A DNA stretch of 64,000 nucleotides from Epiperipatus broadwayi (taxonomy: Eukaryota > Onychophora > Udeonychophora > Euonychophora > Peripatidae), in NCBI GenBank assembly GCA_028023455.1, contig JAQFVV010006306.1, positions 2,321,001 through 2,385,000 on the forward strand, in the 5' to 3' direction. Made by a program: the position numbers and the translations under genes. Numbering within the stretch: position 1 is the first letter of the stretch; each line of letters opens with the position of its first letter. The notes beneath the pieces are model-generated. The model worked only from the letters and a program-made list of their open reading frames with translations. It did no database searches and was not told where the DNA came from. Of the stretch, positions 13,614 to 25,515 are shown piece after piece.

Positions 13614-13965
13614 AACAGGCAAAACTCTCCATACAGTAGTGCTAATCAGTGCAAGCCAGAGTAATCTATGGATGCCAGAAAGCTTGTGCATAAAATCTCT
13701 ATCTAGTGCCTACTCATTCTATAACCCCAGACTAGGTGCAGTGCTTTCAGATCCAAGGCTCCTCACTGATGAAAATCACAAGCTAGAAACTAGTCTGAGG
13801 ATATTGGATTAGTAGGCACCAGATAGGGATTTTATGCATTCTGACATCCATTGATTACTCGGGTTTGCACTGAGTGGCAATAGTGTATGGAGTTTTGCTT
13901 ATTTTAATAACAGTTATGAGGAAGCATAAGAAATAGTGATCATGTGATGTTTAGTTGTTCATCCA
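13614..13965. mobile_element. Family A foldback
   Basis: A short left arm (minus orientation, lacking the GAAAC half of the ribozyme) meets a right arm in plus orientation near 13735. The right arm carries the hammerhead listed separately at 13751-13809 and runs to the ATCATGTGATGTTTAG sequence. Confidence 0.75.
13751..13809 (+). ncRNA. Type I hammerhead ribozyme, family A (core intact)
   Basis: CUGAUGA (13766-13772), GAAA (13786-13789) and the GUC triplet (13793-13795) are all present, with cleavage predicted after 13795. Proximal stem I UCCUCA/UGAGGA is fully Watson-Crick; most A copies have G in place of the central A and form a G-U pair. The distal helix is AUCC/GGAU. Stem III is the self-complementary ACUAGU. 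Stem II is weakened by two transitions (AAU opposite GCU), so activity may be low. Confidence 0.65.
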
Positions 13966-13969
13966 CTTC

Positions 13970-14835
13970 ATCTGATTTAACATTCTTTGTTTAACTAGAT
14001 CATCTTGAAAAATACTACAACTATATGAAACCAGATAAATAATAAAGTGTTGTTTTATTTTTACTTCTTTCTTTCCCTAAATGATGAAGCAAGATTAGCA
14101 ATAATGCTTTCCTTTATAGATTAATAAAAACCGATTAATACTGTCAGCAGTAGTTTAATTCCATACTTAAAGACAGAAATGGCAGTTTCTTTTGATGATT
14201 AAAGTTGATTAGTATTCATGTACTTTACACTGAATAGTCAATGTAATGAATAAGAAAAATATGATCACAATAAACGCTGGTATTTAGTAATTCCCAATCT
14301 TGTTTAGCCCATGCCTTCTTTTGTACCAAAGTACTTTCAATATTTCCCTTTCTTAATACTGTGTATAATTCTTTTTTAATCCCGTGTAATTTAAATATAC
14401 TAAAAATCAATATTTTCTTTTTTGTTAAAAATTGCTCATTTTTTGAACATTAAATAATTTTTTTAATCAACAATAAAAGTTTATTTTAATATAAAATTTA
14501 AAAAGAAACAAAAAAGTAATATTTAAAAAACGGAAAATATTGGAAAAACTTTACATTCGTCTTTTTTGGCATTTTCCACATTTTTAAATATAAAAAAATC
14601 ATCTATAAATGAAATACACTGTAACAAACTGCATCAAAATCCCGATAAAACACAAAAGAATACAAATCTAAATTATTTAAATAACATTTGATAGGAATTA
14701 ATTAAATCCCATATGACTTTAAATTATTTTTTTATTATAGAATATTATTTTAGCAGTCACCCGAATTCTCCTAATATATACTTTATTTCTATTCATGTCC
14801 TCAGCTAGTTCATTTATATGCTATACCTTTGAAAT
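13970..14835. other. AT-rich intergenic DNA, nothing recognised
   Basis: No coding or repeat structure was seen. Confidence 0.4.
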
Positions 14836-14839
14836 ACCA

Positions 14840-15365
14840 GGCAGTCTTATACCTGGAATCTAATTATAAATATAGAGGATTTGGACCCAGACTTAAAAGG
14901 GGATTTGAACTCAGACTTAAGTCTGAGTTCAAATCCCCTATATTTACAATAAGGCTCTAGGTATGAGTGCCTGGTATTTCAAATGTTACATATTAAACCT
15001 GGATTCTGTCCATCCCTCTTCTCAACATGGGCATGACAACACTATTGGCATCGGCATGGGATTTGGGAATTTTTTATCATCAGATTTTCGATGGTATGTA
15101 TGGCTGAAGAGTTGGAGATTGGAGTGGGCTGAAGCCTGTCCATTAAAATGTAAGGATTTGCTATCCTAATATAAACTGAGCACTGATTATATATATGTAT
15201 GGGAGATGGTCGTCTGGATCAACTGATGAGTGCTGGTTTAGCACAAAATATGCATATCGGTGATTATTTATCTTTTCTGCATGTATGTGGTCATGTGTAT
15301 CTGTAGTATGAGATAGTGTGAATAGTGAAGGGGCTTGGAAGTCTGAGTTCAAATCCTCTATATTT
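14840..15365 (+). mobile_element. Family E unit with inverted start; hammerhead relic
   Basis: A ~140-bp foldback (14840-14990) centred on TCAGACTTAAGTCTGA leads into a plus-strand unit. Its hammerhead spans 15205-15272: CUGAUGA (15223-15229) and stem II GUGCU/AGCAC are intact, but GAAA reads AAAA (G12 to A), so it should be inactive. The unit ends in GAGTTCAAATCC, which resembles a tRNA T-loop / B-box. Overlapping open frames here are not genes. Confidence 0.7.
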
Positions 15366-15929
15366 ACATGTTATAGTGCCACTTCTCTCGTGATATTTTC
15401 CCCAATTTTTTATGGATATGCCAGAAATACCAGCTCTGCAACTTACTTCCATTATAGTTTAAATCTTCCTGTATATATAAATCAGAAATACTTACATTGG
15501 TCAATCTCAAATTACTCCATATTAAATGTCTTATTTCTTTCATTTTATTTACTTTAGCATCTCGGAGTTCTATAGGTCTCTTCTCTTTTCAACCTTTCTT
15601 TAAGTATTTACGGGTAATACAGTTGTGACAAAGACACCAAGTTCTCTGCTTTATACTTTTAATTTGCCGTATTTCTTTGAACATTTTTTTTTAATAGTTT
15701 GTTGTTTACTTAAATAGTTTCCAAGATTTGAAATTCCTTGGCCTGATTCCTCATTACTTTAGAGGCTAAAATAGTACATTAGTTCCTTCTAAATAGCTAT
15801 AGCTACAGTTTATTCTCTGTTATACCTAATGACAACCGTTCTAGAAGTGTTTTCTCTAGAAAATCTTCATAACTAAGCTATTTTGTTATATTTTAGAGAT
15901 CTAAGTTTTAATGGTTAATAATGTTATAT

Positions 15930-16275
15930 ATAGAGCTCGCAAATAAGCTCTTAAACAAGCTTTGCAGAATATCCCTAACCCCAGACCGGTTTCTGCTACT
16001 GGTGTCCTCAGTGAGGTGCTAGGATATTCTAGCATTAGATTAAAAATACCAGGACAAGCCCAGCAATTTATCTAATGGATAACTATTAAGTAGAAAATTG
16101 GAAATTTTCAGACATCCATATGTCTTCCAATCCAGCGATCTAATTTAAATAGTCGTATGGGATTGAATTAAGTTCAGATACACCATATATTAAGAGCTCA
16201 TTTGAAAGCTCTATATATAACATTTGTAATACAAGCTTGTTAAATTAGGTCATGTGACATCTGACTTGATTTTTT
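15930..16275 (-). mobile_element. Family B unit
   Basis: The minus-strand unit runs from the ACATGACCTAATTTAAC sequence near 16250 to the arm ending at 15930 (GAGCTCGCAAATAAGCTC). It contains the ribozyme listed at 15966-16030. Confidence 0.7.
15966..16030 (-). ncRNA. Type I hammerhead ribozyme, family B (core intact)
   Basis: On the minus strand CUGAGGA (16011-16005; position 7 is free), GAAA (15993-15990) and GUC are present, with cleavage predicted between 15984 and 15983. The distal stem I AGAAUAUCC/GGAUAUUCU is 9 perfect pairs and the proximal helix ACCUCA/UGGGGU is 6 pairs. Stem III ACCGGU is self-complementary, as in hammerheads that cleave as dimers. Stem II is poor (ACC against AGC), which may limit activity. 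Confidence 0.65.
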
Positions 16276-16279
16276 TTGT

Positions 16280-17390
16280 TGTAATAGTTAATAATATATT
16301 CACTTTCTTTTTCCTATTTATTTCTGAATTTCTGAAATTCACAAATTCCAATACTTTAATCCCAGCTAAACAAAGTATTACTGCTATCTTACATTTGTCT
16401 TCTTTGATTTTATTGAACATAAAAATATTTCTCTAAATATAAGTCACCCATTCACTAATATTATTCACATTAACATTTGCAATATTTATTTGTCCAACAT
16501 TAGTTGTCTTGAATTTTTGTTTCTTTAATTAAATGCATTATTATACCATTAAACATATTATTTTATTTTATCATCTTTACTATTTTTATTCATCTTACAT
16601 AATGTATAAAGTAAAAATAAGTTGGACAAACTAAATTTCCCTACAAATAAATTGGGTAGATTATTAAGTATTATTTGTACAATTTTTGGTATTAATATTT
16701 GAATAGACAAAATAAAATATATATAATGTAATAAATTATATTTTATTTTCTTAGGTGCTTTTTTTCTAGAAAATTCTCATTCAAAATAAATAAATTTTTA
16801 TGGAGGGAATTGTTCTAGATTTGATTTATATATCTGTAAATAAGATAATTTTTTAAAATACTTAAATATTTTTTATTATTGTTAAACACCACCTCCCCTA
16901 CACGAAAACATTGACCAATGCCCTGTTTTTCTTGGATCAGCCATTTGTAAAGTTTCATTTTTAGTCTTCCATTTAACACTGAGGGAATATGAACTTTTGC
17001 CTCTCAATAAACTTGAACTTGCAGATAATTATTTAACTACTTGGCATTGGGCCTCTTTCTCATTACTACTGTAGTTATTTGACTACGCATCTTGTTAGAA
17101 TGTGCTGATTCATCAAACAATAAAATATGCTTCTAATACAATGAAAATACTGGTAATTGTAGATTTTATGGTGGTTCACCAAAAGCAAGATATTATTTCT
17201 GATATAAACAGTAATTTTAATTTTTTTCAATATCTTTCTTTTTACCTTATTGATTGCAAACTCTTAAGTCGCTGTAAGACCTAAATGTGGTAATGGAATT
17301 ACCTACTTGTACAAAACATTTCACGTATTATTTATACATGTAGCAATTCTTATTCCAATGGTATATTTTTCTTTTTCGTAAGTATATAAA
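16280..17390. other. AT-rich intergenic DNA, nothing recognised
   Basis: No coding or repeat structure was seen. Confidence 0.4.
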
Positions 17391-17391
17391 G

Positions 17392-17925
17392 TTTTCATTA
17401 ATTACTCTGGCTTGCATGAGTAGTACTACTGTATGGAGAGTTTAGCCTCTGTGTATACAGCTTGTGTAAGCATAAACAGTGGTGAGCATGCGATATTTAG
17501 TGGTTTAATACCGGTCCAGCTCAACAGGATTATGGTGAATGTGCTTATCAAAGAACCAAAGACACCAAAAAGTATGGATGCTGACTAGAGTTCAGATCTA
17601 TACAACTATACAAGCTAATAAGCTTGAATTGAAAATATTATTGTTTTCATTTTGGACTCAAAGCTTTATAGTTAGCTAATAAGATAAAAGGTGGCTGTTG
17701 GAAAATTGCATTAGATCCTAAGATCTAGATGCAGTGCTTTCAGATCCAAGGCTCCTCATTGATGAAATTCACAAGCAAGAAACTAGTTTGAGAATATTGG
17801 ATGAGTAGGCACTAGATAGAAATTTTATGCACAAACCTTTCTGCATCCATTGATTACTCTGGCTTGCACTGAGTGGCACTACTGTATGGAGAGTTTAGCC
17901 CGTGGGTAAACTGTTTTAATACCTG
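17392..17925 (+). mobile_element. Family A retrozyme-like tandem (452-bp period)
   Basis: The tail of one unit (17392-17510) is followed head to tail by a complete unit (17511-17925). The landmark ATTACTCTGG occurs at 17401 and 17853, a period of 452 bp, matching the 451 bp measured at 5461-6270. The hammerhead at 17744-17802 has C3 changed to U (UUGAUGA) and a weak stem II, so it should be inactive. Confidence 0.75.
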
Positions 17926-17929
17926 TTTA

Positions 17930-18630
17930 CGATCTATTTTTTTCATATACAGGTAAATCTATAACTTGGCATTCCTATAACTCTGTTTCACTCTAACATA
18001 GTTTGGGAGTTGGAACAACCCTGTCTATAAAACAAGACTCATGCAATAAGTTTTGACAATTAGGAAAATTCCCGTATAACAAGGAACATGATAATAGATA
18101 TGAACAAGCACCCCGAATAAAAACACTCATTTAATGATGATTAGTAGTGATGACAAAGAAAACATTATGTAATATTTTTGATCAATTATTGTTTTAATAA
18201 ACATATTTCTCTTAATTATAAAGTACAAATGGTGTAGTGTTTTTTTAATTTTTAATAACCGAACACTGGTTTTTGTATTGGTTCTTTATTTCATATAACC
18301 CTAATTCGCACAACAGCATTTTTTAAAAAAAAAATCTATTGACCATGTTATATGAGGTTACCTGCATACAAAAAGAACTATATATATATTTGTTGTGAAG
18401 AAAATGACGTTAAAATAGCATTTTTAGGTTATGAAAAACACACGAAGAAGATAATCGTTAGTAATTTGAATACACTGCACATTCATCATTATTTGTAAGC
18501 TACTTTCTCGTAAAATTAAAATTATCACACAGAAATTTAAGTTACTGAATTCTCAGAATTTATATAATTTTTAATTTTATAAAAAAACATCAACAAAAAA
18601 CCCCAAATAATAAACAATATAATTGACAAG
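17930..18630. other. AT-rich intergenic DNA, nothing recognised
   Basis: No coding or repeat structure was seen. Confidence 0.4.
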
Positions 18631-18633
18631 TGC

Positions 18634-19076
18634 TGTCTTTGTTAATCAGAAGGTAATCAGTCTTCGACATGCACTGTTCAATCATGTTATTAACTCACCG
18701 ATAATATTGTGAGTATGCAGGACACTCTCAAACCCAAATGCAAGATAGAGAAATTTAAAAGGTAAGAATAGCTGTCTTATCTTTGTACCTAAATGCAATT
18801 ATATGGGCCAATCTAGAGCATTTCAGAATGAGAGCCTGAAGATTTAATCTGCGTAATTTTCACGTCTATTATATTATCAATGTATAGTTCCTAAATGCTT
18901 TAGATTGGCCCATATAATTGTATTTAGATACAAAGATGCAATGGCTGTTCTTATCTTTTAAATCTTTATCTTGATTTTGAGTTTGAGAGTGTCCTGCATA
19001 CTCACTATAACATCAATGAGTTAGTAACGAATGAACAGTGCATGTCGAAGGCTGATTATTTTCAGATTAATAAGAA
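18634..19076. repeat. Foldback of unknown family
   Basis: The arms 18634-18835 and 18880-19076 are inverted copies (CATGCACTGTTC, GAGTATGCAGGACACTCTC, AATTATATGGGCCAATCTA). The centre is ~45 bp. No tRNA-like promoter and no complete hammerhead core was found. Confidence 0.75.
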
Positions 19077-19189
19077 AAAACAAGGTAATTATTGTATTGA
19101 AAACTGTGGAAAAATTCCCTGAGAAATGAATATGCTAAAGTGATAAATGTAATAAAAAATTCTATCACTGGATCTAACCATTATTTCAT

Positions 19190-19310
19190 ATTATTCTGAA
19201 GAATTGCTAGGGCAATCGAAACTGTAAATTGTAAAAGAGTGTGGTAAATAAAGCATTGTGTAACAGTAGTAAAGAGCATGGATGATTTAGTATTATATGG
19301 TAATTAGCTC
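19190..19310 (+). mobile_element. Family G2 copy
   Basis: CTGAAGA, an ATTGC/GCAAT stem, CGAAACTGTAAA and GGTAAATAAAGCATTGTGTA repeat the pattern of the 5100-5400 cluster in plus orientation. Confidence 0.55.
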
Positions 19311-19447
19311 TATTTTGTGCACTGAGATATGGCTTTGAATGATAAATTTTAAGTTACAGTTTGTTTTTTAAGACATTTTCAACTCATAATTTTTCACTGT
19401 GTCAAATAGAATAAAAAATAATTCACAATAGCTAAAAGAGTGTACGT

Positions 19448-19575
19448 AATAAGATTTTTTTTTTTTTCATGTGTCATAGCATCGGCCGGGAAGCGAACCC
19501 GCTTACCCAGGACAACTGCTTGTAAGACAGCTGTGCTGACCTCTCGACCACCAACGCTTGACCAATAAGATTTTT
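19448..19575 (-). mobile_element. SINE family D (tRNA-derived) with TSD
   Basis: Minus-strand tRNA-like head (7-bp acceptor-like pairing, B-box GGGTTCGCTTCCC) followed by GCTATGACACATGAAAAA and an A tail. AATAAGATTTTT flanks both ends (19448-19459 and 19564-19575), a target-site duplication. This is the D2 subtype, with a UAC triplet in the anticodon loop. Confidence 0.85.
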
Positions 19576-19579
19576 ATTG

Positions 19580-20200
19580 CAGTTATATGTAATATAATGA
19601 ATACATATTACAATATACTGCATACAGTATAAATGGCTACCTTAATTTATTACTATCTAAACTAGTTAAATGTGGCTATAATGCTTTGGAAACGTAAGAA
19701 AAATTTCAATATTTTTTAAAAAATTCCCCCCTCTCTCCTTTTCAATATTAGCAAGAGAAAAGAAAAATCAAAATTTCTGCTCTAGATGATGTATGTTATT
19801 TGCGTTAATACAATTTAATAATCTTGTAAAAAATTTCAATGTTTGCTTTTTGATTGCTCGGAATTGAAGCCAATTAAAATATGATGGAGTCACTATATTT
19901 ACTTAAATTTGTTTAGCAACCTAAAGAAAAAAAAGTTTTCTCATTTATAAACATGACAGCTAAAAAATAAACCTGAAAACAATAATAGAAAAGAGAAGAA
20001 ACATGTCAAATCCGGTTTCATTTTACATCTTATATAATTCAAATTATAATAAAATAAAGAATAAACAAAAAAAAATGCAATTCATGTAAAATTAATATAT
20101 ACTTATTTAATTTGGTAAGTTGCTATCATCTAATTAATGTATTCAAAAACCAAAAACAAATTAAAAAATTAACCAAGTACTACTTAAAAGAATGAGAATT
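19580..20200. other. AT-rich intergenic DNA, nothing recognised
   Basis: No coding or repeat structure was seen. Confidence 0.4.
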
Positions 20201-20204
20201 AATT

Positions 20205-20832
20205 CACAATAAATAAACATCACCCGATCACCATTTCTTACGCTTGCTAATATCTGTTATTAAAACAGTCAAAGCTCTCCATACAGTATTGCCACTCAGT
20301 GCAAGCCAGAGTAATCAATGGATTCCAGAAGGCTTGTGCATAAAATCCCCATCTATTGCCTACTCATCCTATATCTCCAGACTAGTTTCTGGCTTGTAGC
20401 CTTTGTCAGTGAAAAGACTTGGATCTGAGAGCAATACTGCCTAATAGGATAGGGGTGGCTATGGTTATTAAAGAACCAAAGACACCAAAATGTATAGGTA
20501 CTGAACCGAGTTCAGACCTATATGACAATATAAGCTAATGAGCTTGGATCGAAAATAATGTGTTTTCAGTTTAAGACCCATAGTTTTGTAGTTAAATAGA
20601 GATAAAAGGTGGCTGCTGGAGGGTTGCATTAGATCCTAAGATCTAGGTGCAGTGCTCTCAGATCCAAGGCTCCTCACTAACGAAGGCATCAAGCCAGAAA
20701 CTTAATCTGGGGATATTGGATGAGTAGGCACTAGATGGGGATTTATGCACAAGCCTTCTGGCATCCATTGATTACTCTGGCTTGCACCGAGTGTCAATAC
20801 TGTATGGAGAGTTTTGCCTGTTTTAATAAATA
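20205..20832. mobile_element. Family A head-to-head pair, two hammerhead relics
   Basis: Left unit in minus, right unit in plus orientation, starts facing each other. The left ribozyme (20366-20424, -) reads CUGACAA; the right (20662-20721, +) reads CUAACGA. Each has one lethal core change, but both keep GAAA, and stem II is GGC/GCC in both, compared with AGC/GCU in other copies. The distal stem I AUCC/GGAU is kept in both. Confidence 0.8.
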
Positions 20833-21029
20833 AACAATCTAAAATAGTTTATAACTCGGGAGTTCATAAAAAGTTCAGGTGCTGAAAGTGAAGGTGTGGA
20901 ATTGCAATTCATGGACTTTGATCTCCAGCGTCCAACATTCCAACACCGCACTAAACCATACTATGCAACTCATGATTAAAATATATAAATTAATCACAAA
21001 AATAAATAACACTCTAAAGAAATATGTTC

Positions 21030-21478
21030 TCCTGAAGGTTTGTGATGACGGTGATTAGTTGTAGTTATATATTGAACTATTTCCATCAACTAATACGAGT
21101 ATTGAAATGTCTTTAGAAAACATGAACTTTATTTAAATATTACAAATACATTCAACTGTTAGTAATAGCACACAGGTTAGTATATGCACAACATTTTGAA
21201 AGGTATTATTCTCCCCTCCTCTTCAGGGATCGCTGGCCTGATGAATGACAGTAATAGCATGGGAATCGAATCAGGACCATTCGATTTTTGAGTATTGAAT
21301 TTTGAGGTTATCACTTGCACATAGATTAGTATATCCACAACATTTCAAGAGGTATTATTCTCCCTTCTACAGGTATTTCTGATCTGACCAGTGACAGTAT
21401 TAACATGGGAATCGAACCGGGACTCAGATTTTTGAGTATTGAATTTTAAAGTAATGCTCTAACCAGCTGAACCATAAT
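21030..21478 (-). mobile_element. SINE family C with duplicated head
   Basis: Minus strand: a tRNA-like head at about 21473-21400 (TGGTTCAGCTGG A-box-like, GGTTCGATTCCC B-box), part of the body, then a second partial head (21245-21310) and the rest of the body, ending in CCTTCAGGAG at about 21035. The internal duplication suggests a template switch or a nested SINE. Confidence 0.7.
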
Positions 21479-21569
21479 TACAACTAAAGAAATTTGTATT
21501 AAATCTGGCATACAGCACATACAGTATTTTGCATCAACACTAATTATAGTTCTGTATTTTCCCTTGATG

Positions 21570-21640
21570 CAGTTGATAGAGAGTTCGTCTTGGAATCAGG
21601 AGGTCCCAGGATCAATTCTGGTTCCCACAGTTTTGGGGCA
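21570..21640 (+). mobile_element. tRNA-like SINE fragment
   Basis: TGATGCAGTTGATAGAGAG resembles an A-box and AGGATCAATTCTGG a B-box, at tRNA spacing, followed by TTTTGGGGCACAAACT. No folded acceptor pairing was found, so this is a SINE head rather than a tRNA gene. Confidence 0.4.
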
Positions 21641-22239
21641 CAAACTTCATATAAATTCCTAAGCATAAAATCATTAGCGTTTTTTAAAATAACTCTACAT
21701 TCGTATTTATTATTAATAGAGATTTCTAAAATAATATTTAGTTTGGACAATTTATAAAAACTAAAAAGGACAATGCATGAGAATTTAATGATGTTTAACA
21801 GTGGAGCAATGTATTGCTGTTGATGTCAACTATTTTAAAAATATTAAAATGAAAAAGGGGTCTTGGCACAAATATCCAAAGTAGAGAAATTGGGATAGTT
21901 TTATGGTGAAAATGGTTTTGCATTGTGCATTATGCAAAAACAAGTCAGATGCATTTTACTGGATTTAAAGTGATTGATTATGAAAAGTATTTTCAAATAT
22001 TAGAATAATTTCAAGATGAAGAACTGAACTGTGCATTCAAGATGGCAAAATTTAATCGAAACATTAGGACTTGAAATTGTTCAACGGAGATATTTTGCGA
22101 TTCCATTAACTAATGTTCTGCACTGCGTATCATTACACAATGAAAAATGAAATATTATCAGGATGATAATGCCATTATTTCATTAATGGAATAACACTTT
22201 CATATCCTGTCTGCCAAAAGTTTCTAAAAGCAGTATTGC

Positions 22240-22590
22240 ACAAGTTTCTGGAGATATCATTGCCATATTCAGTAAAGTCCAGTGTCTTACTCCAAACTAT
22301 ATGACATTAAATTACTTTTCTTTTATTCCATCCTATAGGGCAAACATTTTTATTGTGGCTAGATTCTACCATTATGGACATGTCATTGCCATATTCAGTA
22401 AAGTCCAGTATCTTACTCCAAACTATACGACATTAAATTACTTTTATATTTTATTCAATTCTATAGGAAAATCTTTGATTATAAGATTTTCTTTAATAAA
22501 TACGATTTATCTCTTCTTTTTGCCTCATAAGAACCAGGGCAAATGTTATGGTTGTTGCTAGATTCTCCCATTAAGCAAGGCTGGACTACC
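22240..22590 (+). repeat. Local tandem duplication (~126 bp)
   Basis: ATTGCCATATTCAGTAAAG recurs at 22259 and 22385 with the following ~80 bp, and the GGGCAAA...GCTAGATTCT segment recurs near 22338 and 22537. These are degenerate direct repeats with no coding support. Confidence 0.6.
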
Positions 22591-22861
22591 ATTTCCTTAG
22601 TCTGCAGTTTTCTAAAGAATAAGTGGCTGTTAAAATTGATTTATTGGGACAAGATGATAATAATAATAAAAAAATATAATGCAAAATTATCCAAAGAAAT
22701 GACTGATTTTACTTTTGAAATGATTAATTGTATTATGAAAGCTTTAATTAAAACAATAACCGTATCTGGGGGGCCATTCAGAATTAATACAATAAACCCT
22801 TCAAACAAAACAGTTTCAAGATAAACATTTTCATTAAAAGAGAATTTATTTATATACATAA

Positions 22862-23062
22862 ACCACATTTACTAAGGAAATAAACCTAAAGCATGTGCGA
22901 TTGAAGATGCAAAGGTAGGGACCTCTACAGGTCTTAACCACAAGCTTACACATTGGAAGAAAAGAGGGGAAATGCATAAGCTTGTGGTTAAGACCTGTAG
23001 AGGTCCCTACCTTCGCAATTTCAACTGCACATGCTTTAGGTTTATTGCCTTAGTAAATATTA
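22862..23062. repeat. Family F foldback
   Basis: The arms 22880-22955 and 22975-23052 are inverted and nearly identical (TAAACCTAAAGCATGTGC, AAGGTAGGGACCTCTACAGG, CTTAACCACAAGCTTA). The outer tail (ACTTACGTAATCAATGTG, 23063-23100) recurs at 40260. Another copy of one arm lies at 40505-40620. No ribozyme core was recognised. Confidence 0.75.
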
Positions 23063-24765
23063 CTTACGTAATCAATGTGCATTAAATAAATTTATAATAA
23101 ACCACATTTGTGAACATTGGAAAAAAGTAACATGTGTTAACATTACCCACGGTGGTGGTAGTATTAAAACTTTTTGCATTAAAATAATATCTGAGAACAT
23201 TTACATTTTTAGTAATATTAAAAATGGAGTATCTACAGAAAGATGAAGTATCTATCTACAAATCATTTTGATTATGAATAAAAAACTTTGTGCTAAAGAC
23301 TGCGGAAACAATCTAATAGATCACAAGATCTTTAGAAATGATGTTCTGATTTATAATGGAGATCTTGTCTATTGTAACCTGGAAGATGACAATGACTGTT
23401 ACCTCAATAGAATAAAAAATGAACAGAGAGAGCAAGAGGAAGAAAGGGATTCATTGCATAAAAATGAATTTGATGGGTTTTTTTAAATGTAGAAGATAGT
23501 GGGAATATCACTGAAGAATAGTATAAAAATAATCCACACACATCAAAAAGAAATGAAACTTTGGACAAGTTGTGAAGCAAAACATGTAAAAAAAAACACC
23601 ACACCATTTATGGGGGCATAAAATACAGCAGCCAAAAGTAACACACAAATAAAATAACAGGGAAGTTTCAAAGCTGTAAGTAACAGGATTTTGGAGCCTT
23701 CGAACCAACAACTTCCCTTACACAGACCTACATAGGTACGCTTGCAGGAGTTTCTGGGAAAACACAATATTGTGCATCCACTTGTGTGGCCAGCTGGAAA
23801 TTCACTCAGCTTCGACCAATTCGGACAACTTGCAGATGACATTTGACAGTTCTCGCATAAATGGTTATATGCGTGCGAAATTGGAAAAAACTCTGCTGAA
23901 AAAAAAGAACCTTTTCAAGTTGTGTGCGTTCAAAAGTGTAGAGAAGTATGTGTGATGACATGACAATTCTTAATATGGAATACTAATTCCACTACACTTT
24001 CTAAAAAATTTCCAACAATGAATTTTTGCAGTTTCGTCTCTTTCAAATACGGCCATCATCAAATCAGACCGTAGCTAGAGTTCAAGAGCGCTCACTTGAC
24101 AAATACTGTCGCAATGCAATGGGCGTAGTATTTCATTATGTAATCGTAGAATACATCGCCCTCAGGTGGCCTGTTATAGCTCAAAAAACACATCTTGTGC
24201 TATCAGCCATAAGTTAAGGCTGCTAAAACAGTATATTGATGTGCATTTTATGAAAAACAGCACCATCTGATGGTAGGGTTCAGTTTTCATACTATTACCC
24301 TAGATTCTCAAGATCTCTGATATTTTCCAAGAATAGCAAATTAACCAGAGAGGGAATTACTTTGTTATTTTGAATTTTTTAGTCAACTAATTACACAAAA
24401 ACATTTTTTTAAAAAAATCGTTTTTTCACAACTTATTTTTTAGTTATGTTTACATATTATTTAAAAAAAAAAATAGTTAAAACTACAAAAAAAATCTGGC
24501 AAAAATTATAATTTAATAATAAGACATGGAAATAAAAAATAGTCTTCTAACAAAGGAGTTCTAAATTTAAATATCATGTGATTGTTTACTGTATAAAAAT
24601 ATTTATATATTGGCTTTTTGATTAATTTAATTAATTAAGCCAATTAATATTAACAAAATTTTATTCTACAAAAATAATGCTTTCGTCAAATATATATATC
24701 TTAATTTAGTATGAGTTAAATCAATATTATATTAAAAAAAATTTTATCCTATGAATGTAATATTT
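23063..24765. other. Spacer with slightly higher GC, nothing recognised
   Basis: The stretch 23690-24230 is less AT-rich than its surroundings and holds several short open frames on both strands without recognisable domains. Around 24025-24062 the minus strand reads TGATGATGGCC and GACGAAAC, a weak Penelope-type motif. Confidence 0.35.
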
Positions 24766-24767
24766 CC

Positions 24768-24830
24768 ATGGCTTAGTTGTTAAGAAATTTTTTGGGGGGA
24801 GTGTAAGGACCTGAGTTCTAATGGGAGACA
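24768..24830 (+). mobile_element. tRNA-like relic
   Basis: TGGCTTAGTTGTTAAG (A-box-like) and CTGAGTTCTAATGGGAG (B-box-like) are at tRNA spacing. It is degenerate; most likely a SINE head. Confidence 0.3.
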
Positions 24831-24944
24831 AACTTTTCTTTCATTGTTAATTGAAACTTGTGGACATACCGACAGAAACACAGATAAGGCAAGTTAATAT
24901 AAAAGCATTTAATTTAAAACTAAGAAAGATAAATAATGTGAATG

Positions 24945-25515
24945 TTTAATTAAAAAATCATACATATTAATTTTTAACTGAGGTTTAAAGTTTATATCTG
25001 GGCTAGAGATAATCTTTAAATTAGTAAATGATTAGTAATAATCATGACCGTATTTGTCCGAGATGGATGGTGTCAAAGTTGTGGGTAGAGTAAGTTTGAC
25101 ACTTGTAAATCAAAATGTAACAATTTACTATTGATAAATATGCTCTCTCTATATATATATATGAGAGATGGTGACTTGGGCCAACTGATGAGTGCTGGTT
25201 CAACACAAAATACATCTTGGGTTCATTTGTCTTTTATTATATCTTTATTCATATGATTTAAAAAAAAAGTGTGGTAGCATGAAGATTGTTTAATATATTT
25301 ACAAAGATATTACACATGTGACAGAGAAATATGAATAATTCCATGCATGCGTTTAATTAAAAGATCAGATATATTAATCTTTAACTGAGATTAGATAAAA
25401 GATAATCTCTACTTAAGTAAATGATTAGTGATATCACTCCTGTATTTATCTGTGGTGAACTGTGTAAAAGTTGTGGGTGGACCAAGTTTGACACTTGTAA
25501 ATCAAAATGTAACAA
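24945..25515 (+). mobile_element. Family E tandem repeat (392-bp period)
   Basis: The segment ending in AATCAAAATGTAACAA occurs at 24945-25123 and again at 25350-25515, offset 392 bp. Between them is a plus-strand hammerhead (25168-25231): CUGAUGA is intact, but stem II is GUGCU/AACAC and GAAA reads AAAA. The GTTGTGGGT segment of the unit also occurs in the E pair at 38555-39085. Confidence 0.6.

Noticed and set aside
23268-23486. 72-codon open frame with charged C-terminus
   Set aside because: No domain, no splice or promoter evidence, and in an AT-rich region such a frame is expected by chance.
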